Assembly (NCBI RefSeq): GCF_037996825.1
Contig: NZ_JBBNAC010000001.1
Location: forward strand, 434,001-498,000
DNA length: 64,000 nucleotides
Direction: 5' to 3'
Origin: Bdellovibrio sp. BCCA
GTDB taxonomy: Bacteria; Bdellovibrionota; Bdellovibrionia; Bdellovibrionales; Bdellovibrionaceae
The position numbers were made by a program, and so were the translations under genes. Under the pieces are notes generated by a model that worked only from the letters and a program-made list of their open reading frames with translations, searched no databases and had not been told where the DNA came from. Below are positions 8,036 to 16,462 of the stretch, piece by piece; the stretch's first letter is position 1, and every line of letters starts with the position of its first letter.

Positions 8036-8382
8036 TGACAGCATTGATGAGTAAAACAACAAATCAAACTTTGGTACCGCAGTTGGAAGTGGCAAAAACT
8101 TTCTGGACTCGCGGCAAAGGTTTATTGGGAAGAGAGTCTCTTGCCAGTAACGAGGCGTTGTGGATTCACCATTGCAATAGCATTCATACGTTCTTTATGA
8201 AATTTCCAATTGATTGTGTGTTTGTAGATAAAAACCTCAAGGTGAAAGCCGTTTACCAAGACGTGCGCCCTTGGCGATTGGTTCTTCCGGTGTGGGGAGC
8301 AGCTTCCGTGATTGAAATGTCTTCTGGATCGGTCAGCAGATTGAATGTCAGCGTAGGAGATCAACTTTATGTGGGCGCTTAG
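8035..8382 (+). CDS. DUF192 family protein
   Basis: A 115-residue protein of the DUF192 family. The diagnostic features are TRGKGLLGRESL near residue 25, the WIHHCNSIHTFFMKFPIDCVFVD-type core (residues about 43-65, with the conserved His, Thr-Phe-x-Met and Asp), and the final VIEMSSGSVSRLNVSVGDQL. Family members are usually secreted, but here no signal peptide is visible, so it may act in the cytoplasm. Function is unknown. It overlaps tadC by one base and the following FHA gene by 14 bases, so it belongs to the same translationally coupled operon. Confidence 0.85.
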   Translation: MTALMSKTTNQTLVPQLEVAKTFWTRGKGLLGRESLASNEALWIHHCNSIHTFFMKFPIDCVFVDKNLKVKAVYQDVRPWRLVLPVWGAASVIEMSSGSVSRLNVSVGDQLYVGA

Positions 8383-10039
8383 AATTTTGACAGGCCCGCA
8401 AGCGGGAACTATCATCGAACTGAAAATGGGCAAGAACATCATCGGTCGTGCCCCTCAGTGCGATATTAAATTGCTCAGTCCCGGTGTTTCCAAAGAGCAC
8501 ACCGAGGTCGCGATCTTTAAAGAAAAAATTGTGATCACGGATTTAAAATCCAGCAACGGCACATACCTCAATGGTATTCGCATTCAAAACGGCATTATGC
8601 GTTTGGGTGACAAGCTAGGAATTCACGACGTTCTTGTCGATGTGATTCCAGCTCCGGAGGCACGTCAGCAAGCTCCGCGTGCAGGAACAAGCACGGGAGT
8701 TCCAGCACCGATGCCTTACTATGGCGGAGCAGCTCCGCAAATGCCACAACAAATGCCGATGGGCATGCCTCAACATCAGGGGATGCCGCAAGGAATGCCA
8801 CAACCGATGGCCGGTGGTATGGCGGGAGCCGCGGCTCCAACACCAGCACCCGCATATCAACAAGGTGGCTTCAAAGGTTTGATGGACAAGGCCCATGATT
8901 ATTTAGATCGAGTGGCTCTGCCGGGAGTGTACAAGCTTCCACAATTCATGGAACTTAAAATGGTTCTTTTGGGTTTTGTGGTGCTCTTTATTTTCGCAAC
9001 AACATTATTGTCGATGATTCCCATGGTGCAAATCACCCGAGCGAGTATCATCAATGAAAGTAAACGTCGTGCGGCTTCGATTGCAAGAACCGTAGCGACC
9101 ATCAACCAAGCGGCTCTTCTGCAAAACAGTTATTCGTCACTAAGCACGAATGCGGCGGAAGCAGAAGATGGTGTGAAGCAAGTTTTGATCGTGCAACAAT
9201 CTGACGGGATGATTTTAGCTCCGGCATCACGCGCGGGAACGACTCCGGATCTTCCGTTTGTGCATTCAGCCCGCAGAGAAATGCGTCCGCAATCTGTCGA
9301 GGTGGATTCATCCACGATTGGGGCTAGTTTCCCGATTGGTCTTTTTGATCCGAACACGGGTGAACAATCCGTGAAGGCGCATGCGATTGTTTTGTATGAC
9401 ATCGGAAGCCTGGCCTTCGATGATGGTCGCGCGATCAGTTTGTTCATGCAAACGTTGGTCATCGCCTCTTTGATTGGTCTTTTGATTTACTTCTTTATGT
9501 ATAAGCTTATTGAGTATCCGATTGTCACTCTCAATGCGCAGTTAGATGCAGCGATGAGAGAAAAGAAAGACAATACGGAAGTGAACTTTATGTTCCCGCC
9601 GCTGCAAGCTTTGATCGGTAACATCAACAGTCTTCTGACTCGTTATATTAACGGTGAAACGGACAGTGGTGGACCTGGTGCGAGCGGATTTGTGAATAAA
9701 GACGGTGAAGCTGAAAATCTGGTTCAGATCGTGGGCTTCCCTTGTATTACGATTTCTCGCGAAGGTCGTATTATTGCGTGCAATGCTGCATTTAGCTCGG
9801 TGGCGCGCACGGATATGACACAGCTTCAAGGTCAACTTTTCAAAGCTATTCCCGACGTGGCGTTACAACAAAACATCGAAGGGCTTTTGGTAAAGACTCG
9901 CGAAAACCCTCGCGCGATTCATACGGATCAGCTCGAGTTCAGTGGACATTTGTGCATTTTAAGCTGTCAGGCTTTTTCATCAGGACAAGAAGTGGATTAT
10001 TTTATCGTGACAGTGTCGCCAGTTGAGGGAGGCTCGTAA
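8369..10039 (+). CDS. Membrane FHA protein with periplasmic loop and PAS-like C-terminus
   Basis: A 556-residue protein. Residues 20-92 form a complete FHA phosphothreonine-binding domain: GR at 26-27, SKEH at 41-44 and SSNGTYLNG at 61-69. Residues 94-168 are a low-complexity Pro/Gln/Met/Gly linker. TM1 is at about 197-219, an extracytoplasmic region covers 220-355, and TM2 is 356-378. After a HAMP-like helix, residues 450-555 look like a PAS fold (CITISREGRIIACNAAF). The FHA and PAS parts face the cytoplasm. It could read a phosphoprotein and a signal at the membrane and relay them to the Tad machine; this is inference. AGGAG precedes the ATG. Confidence 0.85.
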   Translation: MWALRILTGPQAGTIIELKMGKNIIGRAPQCDIKLLSPGVSKEHTEVAIFKEKIVITDLKSSNGTYLNGIRIQNGIMRLGDKLGIHDVLVDVIPAPEARQQAPRAGTSTGVPAPMPYYGGAAPQMPQQMPMGMPQHQGMPQGMPQPMAGGMAGAAAPTPAPAYQQGGFKGLMDKAHDYLDRVALPGVYKLPQFMELKMVLLGFVVLFIFATTLLSMIPMVQITRASIINESKRRAASIARTVATINQAALLQNSYSSLSTNAAEAEDGVKQVLIVQQSDGMILAPASRAGTTPDLPFVHSARREMRPQSVEVDSSTIGASFPIGLFDPNTGEQSVKAHAIVLYDIGSLAFDDGRAISLFMQTLVIASLIGLLIYFFMYKLIEYPIVTLNAQLDAAMREKKDNTEVNFMFPPLQALIGNINSLLTRYINGETDSGGPGASGFVNKDGEAENLVQIVGFPCITISREGRIIACNAAFSSVARTDMTQLQGQLFKAIPDVALQQNIEGLLVKTRENPRAIHTDQLEFSGHLCILSCQAFSSGQEVDYFIVTVSPVEGGS

Positions 10040-11226
10040 TGAGTGCGGCTCCGCAAGTGAAGGACGCTTTAAAGTTTGATATCGAAGTCGTGAAAGGCCC
10101 GCATGTGGGTCTGAAGGCGACTTTCTCAAAGGCTTCGGTCTCTATCGGCCGTGGTCCTGAGAATGATATCGTGCTTTCTGGTGATCCACGTGTGAGCCGT
10201 CAACATGCGGAAATCAAACAGCGTGGTCCGACTGAATTTGTGATCGTCAATTTGAGTTCTAAGAACTTTATTTTGGTCAATGGCCAGAACGTTCAATCCG
10301 AAATTTTAAACAACGATTCGGTGATTCAAATTGGTGATACAGAAATGCGTATCCACGTCGAAGTGCCGACTCCTGCAGTGACTCCTGTGTCTCCGCAGAC
10401 AACACCTTCCATGCCGTCGATGACTCCAGGTGGTTTGCAAGGGCTGGGTAATGCCATGCCAATGTCAACGCCGGCGCAGAATTCAAATCCAAATCCGACG
10501 CCAAATTTCCCAAAACCAATGCCGTCGCAAGCACCGGCTTATCAACAACCTCGTCCGATGCCGACGATGCCAAATCCATCCATGCCTCCGGCGCAGCCGA
10601 TGAATTATGGTGGCTATCAACCGCCTCCGGGTCCTCCTCCGGGAATGGCACCGATGGGAGCGGCTAGTGGTGGCGGACTGTTGCAAAATCCGAAAGCGCG
10701 TTTTTACGGTATTGTGGCGATCGTAGGATTGCTAGCGTGGTATGTTTTGTCGTCGCCGTCTTCGAAAAACAATAAAGATCCGAATGCAATTCGTACTTCC
10801 GTGATCACAATGCAAGACGTGGCCGATGCGGAGAAGCGCTCGCAAGAGCTTTTGACGGTGAAAAAAGAAAAATATGATTCTATTCAATATCGTCGTGCTC
10901 AGGAGAACTTTATTAAGGGTTTCCGTGACTTCCAGCAGGGTCAATATGCAAGAGCCCGTGAAGCTTTTCAGGTCGTGCTGAATCTGGACCCTGACAACGA
11001 GCTGGCAAAGCGTTATTATCATTTATCGAAGATTAAGTTTGATGAGCTTGTGAAATTCAACATGATTCAAGGCAACCGTTACAGAGAAAAGAAAAATTGG
11101 AGAATGTGTCAGTCGAATTATTCGAATGTGATGACCATGCTTCAAAATCGCAAAGATGATCCGAGTTATAAAGAAGCAAAACAATTCTATGAAGAGTGTA
11201 CTTTGAATTTGGAGGGTAGATACTAA
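10039..11226 (+). CDS. Membrane FHA protein with extracytoplasmic TPR region
   Basis: A 395-residue protein with an N-terminal FHA domain (GR at 38-39, SRQH at 53-56, NG at 81-82; the usual SSNG is SSKN), a Pro/Met/Gln-rich linker at about 110-210, one TM at 222-238, and a helical TPR-like tail (FRDFQQGQYARAREAFQ, then VLNLDPDNELAKRYY). With one membrane span, FHA is cytoplasmic and the TPR tail should be periplasmic. It starts on the TAATG that ends the previous gene, with a GAGGGAGG ribosome binding site. The same plan is repeated in the next gene, so the two could pair. Confidence 0.85.
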   Translation: MSAAPQVKDALKFDIEVVKGPHVGLKATFSKASVSIGRGPENDIVLSGDPRVSRQHAEIKQRGPTEFVIVNLSSKNFILVNGQNVQSEILNNDSVIQIGDTEMRIHVEVPTPAVTPVSPQTTPSMPSMTPGGLQGLGNAMPMSTPAQNSNPNPTPNFPKPMPSQAPAYQQPRPMPTMPNPSMPPAQPMNYGGYQPPPGPPPGMAPMGAASGGGLLQNPKARFYGIVAIVGLLAWYVLSSPSSKNNKDPNAIRTSVITMQDVADAEKRSQELLTVKKEKYDSIQYRRAQENFIKGFRDFQQGQYARAREAFQVVLNLDPDNELAKRYYHLSKIKFDELVKFNMIQGNRYREKKNWRMCQSNYSNVMTMLQNRKDDPSYKEAKQFYEECTLNLEGRY

Positions 11227-13253
11227 TGGCCCGCCTCCGAGTCCGCCTTCGTGGTAAACCCATCTATGACATCACTCTTTCTGAAGATCGTTCTTATATT
11301 GCCGGTCGTAAGGAAGATTGCGATATCGTTTTGCAACCTGAAAAAGGAATCTCGCGCGAACACTTCAAGGTTTCATTCAATAATGGAGCTTGGAATGTGG
11401 AAGTGGTTTCCCGCTATGGTGAAGTGATCTATAACGGCGAGCAAGTGCAACAGTTCACGCTGGAGCATGGCAGCCAGTTTTCAATTCCACCGTATGAGTT
11501 TGATTATTTAAATACTTCAGACGAAGTTCCTGCTTCAGCGGAAGCTCATGCGGGGTCGTCGAATCTTCCAGCGGTCACTGGTATTCATGCGAGTGACGGC
11601 GAAGCCTTTGATGGCAGTGAAGAAAAAACTGTGATTGGTGTGGCGCCTACAGCGGCTTACATCAAAATCGTTGATGCACAAAATGAAACCAAAGAAATGC
11701 TTCGTCTTGATGCCGGAGATTCTTGGGTTGCAGGCCGTGATCCTTCCTGCCATATTCAAATCCGCGATCAGCGCGTGAGCCGTCGTCAGTTTGAGATTCG
11801 CAGAGCCGGTTCTCAATACATGATTATTGACTTAGGAAGCGTCAACGGAACCCTTTTGAATGGCAATCCGATTTCTTCGACAGACACAACACCGCTAAAA
11901 AGTGGTGATGCGATCAGTGTGCTCACAAATTATTTGTATTTTGAATTGCACGATGCAAGTTTTCAAAGCCGCCTTGAAATGGTGAATGTGCCGCCACCAA
12001 ATCCGTTGGTCCCGATGGGCTCTGATTCAGTGCCCATGGAGTATCAACAGCAATCGCACGAATTGATGGCTTATCAAGGTGGTATGGCGCCAATGCCATA
12101 TCAACCTCAGCAAATGCAATATCCGATGCAGGGAACTCCTGGCCAGATGCCACCTCCTTCCGGAAAATTTGATTTTCAAAAAAACCGTCCTAAAATTATC
12201 ATCGGCGCAGTGGCGTTGCTCGTTGTGGCGTATCTCTTTAGTGGTGGAGAAAAAACGGCTCCTCCAGCCCCGAAGCCAGGAACTGCGGGACCAGGTTCTC
12301 CGCTTGAAGCCTTTAATAAATTAAAGCCAGAGCAGCAGGCGTTGGTTCGTCAGCGTTATAAAGATGCCAAGAATCTTTATATGCAGGGAAAATATCAGTT
12401 GGCACAAGACGAAATCATCAAGATTCAGGAGTTGGTTCCTGATTATGAGGACATTCGCGAGATCGAGCGTCTTTCAAAAGAAGCGATCTTTATTCAAGAG
12501 CAGCAACGCCGCCAAGAGCAGATTGAAAAGGCGAAGTTAGAGACAGAAGAGAAGATTCAAAAACAAACGGCGGAATGCCAAAAGAAAATCAATCCCAACA
12601 TCACAATGTCAGAGATGGAAGATTGTTTAAGTCCGGTCTTGCAGTTCAATCCGGAGCATCCGCGTATTGTCGACTTAAAATCGCAAGTGGAAATCATCAC
12701 CACTCAGCGTGAAGCGAAAGCGGTGGAAAAAGCCGCTTACCAATCGCAGGTCGCGAAAATGCGAGCCCTTTACGATAAGGCTCAGCAAGTGCATAAAAAA
12801 GGCAAACCTTTGGATGCGATTGCCGCTTACGAAAAAGTGATCGAGTCCAGACTGCCAGATCCAAACGGATTTAAAGGCCAGTCACAAAGAAACATTGCTT
12901 CGATTCGTCAGATGATGAATTCAAAAACGGCGAGTTTGCAAGCGGAAGCGGATAAGTTCTATCAAGCACAAAACTTGAAAGGTGCTATCTTGTCTTTAAG
13001 AAAAGCGCGCGTGATGGATCCGACGAATCCGGATTTGCCAGAGAAAATTGAACGCTACATGGTTGAACTTCGTAAGAGCATGATGACGATCTATCAAGAG
13101 GGTATCTTGGAAGAAAGTTTTGGTAACGTCGATGGTGGTGAATCCAAAGCCGGTGCGAAAGACAAGTGGAGAAAGATCCTTGAACTGGATGTTCCAGACG
13201 GTGAGTACTACAAAAAAGCCTACATCAAGTTGAAAAAGTACGGGGCGCTCTAA
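11226..13253 (+). CDS. Membrane protein with two FHA domains and TPR-like tail
   Basis: A 675-residue protein. FHA1 (about 20-95) keeps GR at 27-28 and SREH at 43-46 but lacks a clean SxNG. FHA2 (about 160-240) keeps GR at 170-171 and SVNGT but has SRRQ in place of SRRH, so phosphopeptide affinity may be altered. Between them is a short EEKTVIG stretch (132-138), whose threonine could be a phospho-site. A Met/Gln/Pro linker leads to a TM at 323-339, then a long helical, TPR-like region with a coiled coil (EQQRRQEQIEKAKLETEEKI). It starts at a TAATG overlap with a GGAGG site. The large tail is predicted periplasmic. Confidence 0.85.
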   Translation: MARLRVRLRGKPIYDITLSEDRSYIAGRKEDCDIVLQPEKGISREHFKVSFNNGAWNVEVVSRYGEVIYNGEQVQQFTLEHGSQFSIPPYEFDYLNTSDEVPASAEAHAGSSNLPAVTGIHASDGEAFDGSEEKTVIGVAPTAAYIKIVDAQNETKEMLRLDAGDSWVAGRDPSCHIQIRDQRVSRRQFEIRRAGSQYMIIDLGSVNGTLLNGNPISSTDTTPLKSGDAISVLTNYLYFELHDASFQSRLEMVNVPPPNPLVPMGSDSVPMEYQQQSHELMAYQGGMAPMPYQPQQMQYPMQGTPGQMPPPSGKFDFQKNRPKIIIGAVALLVVAYLFSGGEKTAPPAPKPGTAGPGSPLEAFNKLKPEQQALVRQRYKDAKNLYMQGKYQLAQDEIIKIQELVPDYEDIREIERLSKEAIFIQEQQRRQEQIEKAKLETEEKIQKQTAECQKKINPNITMSEMEDCLSPVLQFNPEHPRIVDLKSQVEIITTQREAKAVEKAAYQSQVAKMRALYDKAQQVHKKGKPLDAIAAYEKVIESRLPDPNGFKGQSQRNIASIRQMMNSKTASLQAEADKFYQAQNLKGAILSLRKARVMDPTNPDLPEKIERYMVELRKSMMTIYQEGILEESFGNVDGGESKAGAKDKWRKILELDVPDGEYYKKAYIKLKKYGAL

Positions 13254-13254
13254 G

Positions 13255-13941
13255 ATGAAATTGCAAGAAAGATCCTACAGCACGAAAATCATTCGCCCTA
13301 AACCTCTGATTCATCAAGAAGATGACGGCTCACTCATCGTCATTGCGACATCTTGGGGGCAGCCTGAGCATGCGCAAAGAGCTTTGGATGAAGTGGTGAA
13401 ATATGTCAGTGCCGCAAAGTCTGACGTGGAAGTGACTTCTCCGTTTGAGTTTTTGACGTGTCTTTCAGATGAAGTAAATTACGTGAGAACAGGAATTCTG
13501 ATCGCCAACGATATTCTTTATCGCGGTGAAAATAAGATGGAATATTTTTCTGGCGTGGAACTTTTGGCTCTCTTTAAAAGAGGCACGCAAGTCGCTTGGG
13601 CCCAAGTGGGAAGTCCTAGTTTATTTATCCAAAGACAAAATCAAAGCCTGCAACCTCTTTCCATAGGTTTAGATCTTTCATCCGAATTGCGAGGCGATGA
13701 AACTTTGCCGCCATTGCCGTCACAGCTTTTAGGTTTAGACCCGACTTGTTACGTGCAGTGTGGTCACACACATGTAGATGAAAATGATCAACTGGTCCTT
13801 CTTGCTAGCACGGCGATTGCTTCTTCTCTTTGGGGAAAAGACCCGAAAGAAACGGAGCTTTCAAAAATCACCAATCGTATGATTCAGGATTCTCCTGAAG
13901 CTCCTTTTTGGTTGGGGCTTGTCGAAATCTCAGACCAATAA
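13255..13941 (+). CDS. PP2C-like protein lacking metal-binding aspartates (putative pseudophosphatase)
   Basis: A 228-residue soluble protein that follows the FHA operon with one base between stop and ATG. By eye, its order of strands follows PP2C phosphatases: an alpha helix with ILIANDILY, then FSGVELLALFKRGTQVAWAQ and VGSPSLFIQR (compare GTTxVAxLI..xxxAxVGDSRxYL), a QPLSIGLDLS stretch, and DQLVLLASTAI at the place of the LLCSDGL motif. Where active PP2Cs have VGD and SDG aspartates this protein has VGS and AST, so catalysis is unlikely. Next to phosphothreonine-reading FHA proteins, a substrate-binding decoy is plausible. The fold call is my inference and needs a structure or profile search. 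Confidence 0.5.
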   Translation: MKLQERSYSTKIIRPKPLIHQEDDGSLIVIATSWGQPEHAQRALDEVVKYVSAAKSDVEVTSPFEFLTCLSDEVNYVRTGILIANDILYRGENKMEYFSGVELLALFKRGTQVAWAQVGSPSLFIQRQNQSLQPLSIGLDLSSELRGDETLPPLPSQLLGLDPTCYVQCGHTHVDENDQLVLLASTAIASSLWGKDPKETELSKITNRMIQDSPEAPFWLGLVEISDQ

Positions 13942-13943
13942 TT

Positions 13944-15752
13944 CTAAAGCTCTTCACTTTGAATCGATTTATAAACTTGAGCGCGAATTCTTGTGTATTC
14001 AGGAAGACTCAATGCCAACTCCGTGCGCGAAGGCGCAAAGACGTTGTCGCGGGACGTATCCCAAATCAAGCCCGCCGCAATATTTGCTCTTTGGATCTGT
14101 TGGTCGAGCATGTAGTTTTTAAAAGAACGCTCAAAGCGTTTTCTTTGGGCTTCTTTTGAAAGCCCACGTTCTTCAGCGCGAACCCAATCGACAAATTCCA
14201 AGAACAGTGGATCACCGCAGTTTTTTAATTGCTCTGTTTCAAGAACACCAGAAAGCAAATAGAAACAAGAATCACTGAGTTTTGCCACTTTACCATTGAG
14301 ATTTTTTTCACCGACGTACTGCCATACGGACACTCTGTTTTTAGTTCCCAGTTGCTTCAGTGTCTCCCAGTCTTTTTGGTTTAAAGCGATTTGCGCCGTC
14401 CAATTAAGAATATCCAAGCTGCGCGGTTGTGCACTCATCAGACGTTTGAGATCTTTTAAAAGCAAAGATTCTTGATCCGTTCTCATCCAGCGAGCAAACG
14501 GAATGCTAAGTTTTGCCGTCCACTCGGAATCCAAAGATGTAAAAGCTGGAAACTGATTTTTATGCATCAAGTTTTGCAACTTTTGGGTCGTCGGTAAAAT
14601 GCTCTCTTGCAGAAGAGGCAGAGGGTTGACTTCAAAGCGATCTACCAATGTGTTGTAAAGGAGAGGCTTTTCGTCGTTGATATAGAGAACATGGCTCGAA
14701 ATCCCGGCCGTGCGCAGCGGGCCCGCTTTTCTCCACAAAGCCCAGCCGGACTCAAGCAGTATAGGGCGATCTTCCGGGCTCGTAGAATTTGGATTTTTTA
14801 ATACGTCCAACAAAGAGTGTGAGGGGAACGAGGAAGTCCCATTTTCCACAATGCTTTCCCCAAGAAGTTCATAAAGAGTGCGGCCGACATCCACAAGGCT
14901 GACATTTTGATCGACTTTCCAGTGAATCGCTTCGTCGCGTTTTTTCTTTTGTGAGGGTTTGATAAATAAAGCCACTTGTGTGTTTTCACCATGCAAGTTC
15001 AAAGGTGAAAGTTCGCGGTAGCGATCGTTGGAAGTATGGCCATTTAAGCCAACCAGAATCACCGTGGTTTGGTCCCAACGATTGGATTGTTTGAGGCTTT
15101 GAAAGAGTTCAAAAAAACTTTCATCAAGCTCATCCATTTGGCTTTCAAAACTGAGGTTGCGAGTTTCGCCGAGATCCGTTGTTGTTTCCGTCGTTGTAAA
15201 AAGAAGATCGGGAACATAGATAACGCTAAAGAAAGCGTCATTTCCCACATCTTGTTTTAACCACTGTAGAAAAGCTTCCGAGTTTTTTTTGAAGGGACGG
15301 AATAAGCTTGCGAAGCTCGGAATGATGTTGTCCTCAAAGAGTTCAAACCCTTGATTGAGTCCTGAACGACGAAATACTGGGGCTCCACCAGAAAAAAAAC
15401 TGGTACGATAGTCCTGCTTTAGCGCTACTTCAGAAACCAATTCCAGTTCCGCTGCGAGTCCAGGTCCAGAGTTGTGTCTTACTTTGTGTTGGTAAGGATA
15501 AAGACCCGTCATTAACGATGACAAGGCGGGTACGGCAAGCGTTGACGGCGTGAAAGCGTGAGTGAAACGTACGGACTCATTGCAAAGCAATTGAAAACCA
15601 GACCTCTCGGATTCCTCCTGACTGCACGTCACATCCGTCATCGTCAGTTCGTCAACTGCGATAACCAGCACGGATTTCCTGTCATTTGTCTTACAGGAGA
15701 TCTGGACTAAGCTCAGTGTTGTGAGGAGAAGAGTTAAAATGATTTTCTGCAT
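13944..15752 (-). CDS. Sulfatase/alkaline-phosphatase-fold lipoprotein, degenerate
   Basis: A 602-residue exported protein. The signal peptide ends at C20 (VQISC, a non-canonical lipobox). Residues 26-40 (SVLVIAVDELTMTD) and 67-92 (FTPSTLAVPALSSLMTGLYP, then YQHKVR) match the start and nucleophile loop of sulfatase-type enzymes, but the nucleophile Cys/Ser-x-Pro-x-Arg is not kept. The usual metal-binding DHG is GLNGH here. It therefore may be inactive, or use a different residue, such as a threonine in STL. The C-terminal 200 residues do not look like a known domain. It converges with the FHA operon, and its end is two bases from that operon's stop. Confidence 0.6.
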   Translation of the reverse strand: MQKIILTLLLTTLSLVQISCKTNDRKSVLVIAVDELTMTDVTCSQEESERSGFQLLCNESVRFTHAFTPSTLAVPALSSLMTGLYPYQHKVRHNSGPGLAAELELVSEVALKQDYRTSFFSGGAPVFRRSGLNQGFELFEDNIIPSFASLFRPFKKNSEAFLQWLKQDVGNDAFFSVIYVPDLLFTTTETTTDLGETRNLSFESQMDELDESFFELFQSLKQSNRWDQTTVILVGLNGHTSNDRYRELSPLNLHGENTQVALFIKPSQKKKRDEAIHWKVDQNVSLVDVGRTLYELLGESIVENGTSSFPSHSLLDVLKNPNSTSPEDRPILLESGWALWRKAGPLRTAGISSHVLYINDEKPLLYNTLVDRFEVNPLPLLQESILPTTQKLQNLMHKNQFPAFTSLDSEWTAKLSIPFARWMRTDQESLLLKDLKRLMSAQPRSLDILNWTAQIALNQKDWETLKQLGTKNRVSVWQYVGEKNLNGKVAKLSDSCFYLLSGVLETEQLKNCGDPLFLEFVDWVRAEERGLSKEAQRKRFERSFKNYMLDQQIQRANIAAGLIWDTSRDNVFAPSRTELALSLPEYTRIRAQVYKSIQSEEL

Positions 15753-15829
15753 ACCTTGACCGGATGTAATGGTTTTAGAGATAATGGATCAATAATTTTG
15801 CCCAGTCAAAGATTTGGAGGAAATCACCC

Positions 15830-16459
15830 ATGCTCGCAGAAAAAATATTTACGGTAGCTCATCTGGCGGATCAAGTCGTTCTTTGGATCCTGCTTCTTCT
15901 AAGCATCATGAGCATCGGGATGATTTTAGAGCGCTACTTTGCGCTGAAGAAAGTTTCTTCTGAATCACAAAGAGTGCGCGCGCGCATTAAGCTTGCTTTG
16001 CAAAGCAACAGCTTGGAAGACGTGGAAGATCTTGCAAAGGATCCGAACTCTATCGAGGGCCGTGCTGCGGGTTATGCACTTAAGCATATGAAAGATTCTG
16101 GCAGCAAAGGTTTGGAAGAAATCTTCAATACGTTTGCTCTTACAGAGCGTCCTGAGTTGGAAAAATTCTTGGGCTTCTTGGCGACCGTGGGTTCGAATGC
16201 TCCGTACGTAGGACTTTTCGGGACAGTGTTGGGTATCATGAAAGCCTTCAACGATTTAGCAACAGCTCCAGAAGCAGGACAACAAACAGTGATGGCCGGT
16301 ATTTCTATGGCCCTTGTTGCAACAGCGGCAGGTCTTTTTGTGGCAATCCCTGCGGTGGCTTTTTACAACTACTACAGCAAACAAGTAAAAAGTATTTTCC
16401 AAAACCTTGAGAGCGTTAAAGAACTTTGCCTAGCTTACGCGAAGAAAAAAGGTGTGTAA
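15830..16459 (+). CDS. MotA/TolQ/ExbB proton channel family protein
   Basis: A 209-residue inner-membrane protein with three TM segments: about 15-35, 128-150 and 165-190. The family signature is seen as LATVGSNAPYVGLFGTVLGI and the second block GISMALVATAAGLFVAIPAV. With ExbD/TolR proteins these form a channel that turns proton motive force into movement of a periplasmic partner. GGAGG lies 9 bases before the ATG. It is in an operon with the ExbD/TolR gene that follows; no tonB, tolA, tolB or pal gene is nearby, so whether it is Tol- or Ton-type cannot be told. Confidence 0.9.
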   Translation: MLAEKIFTVAHLADQVVLWILLLLSIMSIGMILERYFALKKVSSESQRVRARIKLALQSNSLEDVEDLAKDPNSIEGRAAGYALKHMKDSGSKGLEEIFNTFALTERPELEKFLGFLATVGSNAPYVGLFGTVLGIMKAFNDLATAPEAGQQTVMAGISMALVATAAGLFVAIPAVAFYNYYSKQVKSIFQNLESVKELCLAYAKKKGV

Positions 16460-16462
16460 AAC

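Noticed and set aside
13255-13941. Active PP2C phosphatase
   Set aside because: The aspartates that hold the metal ions are not present at the expected motifs.
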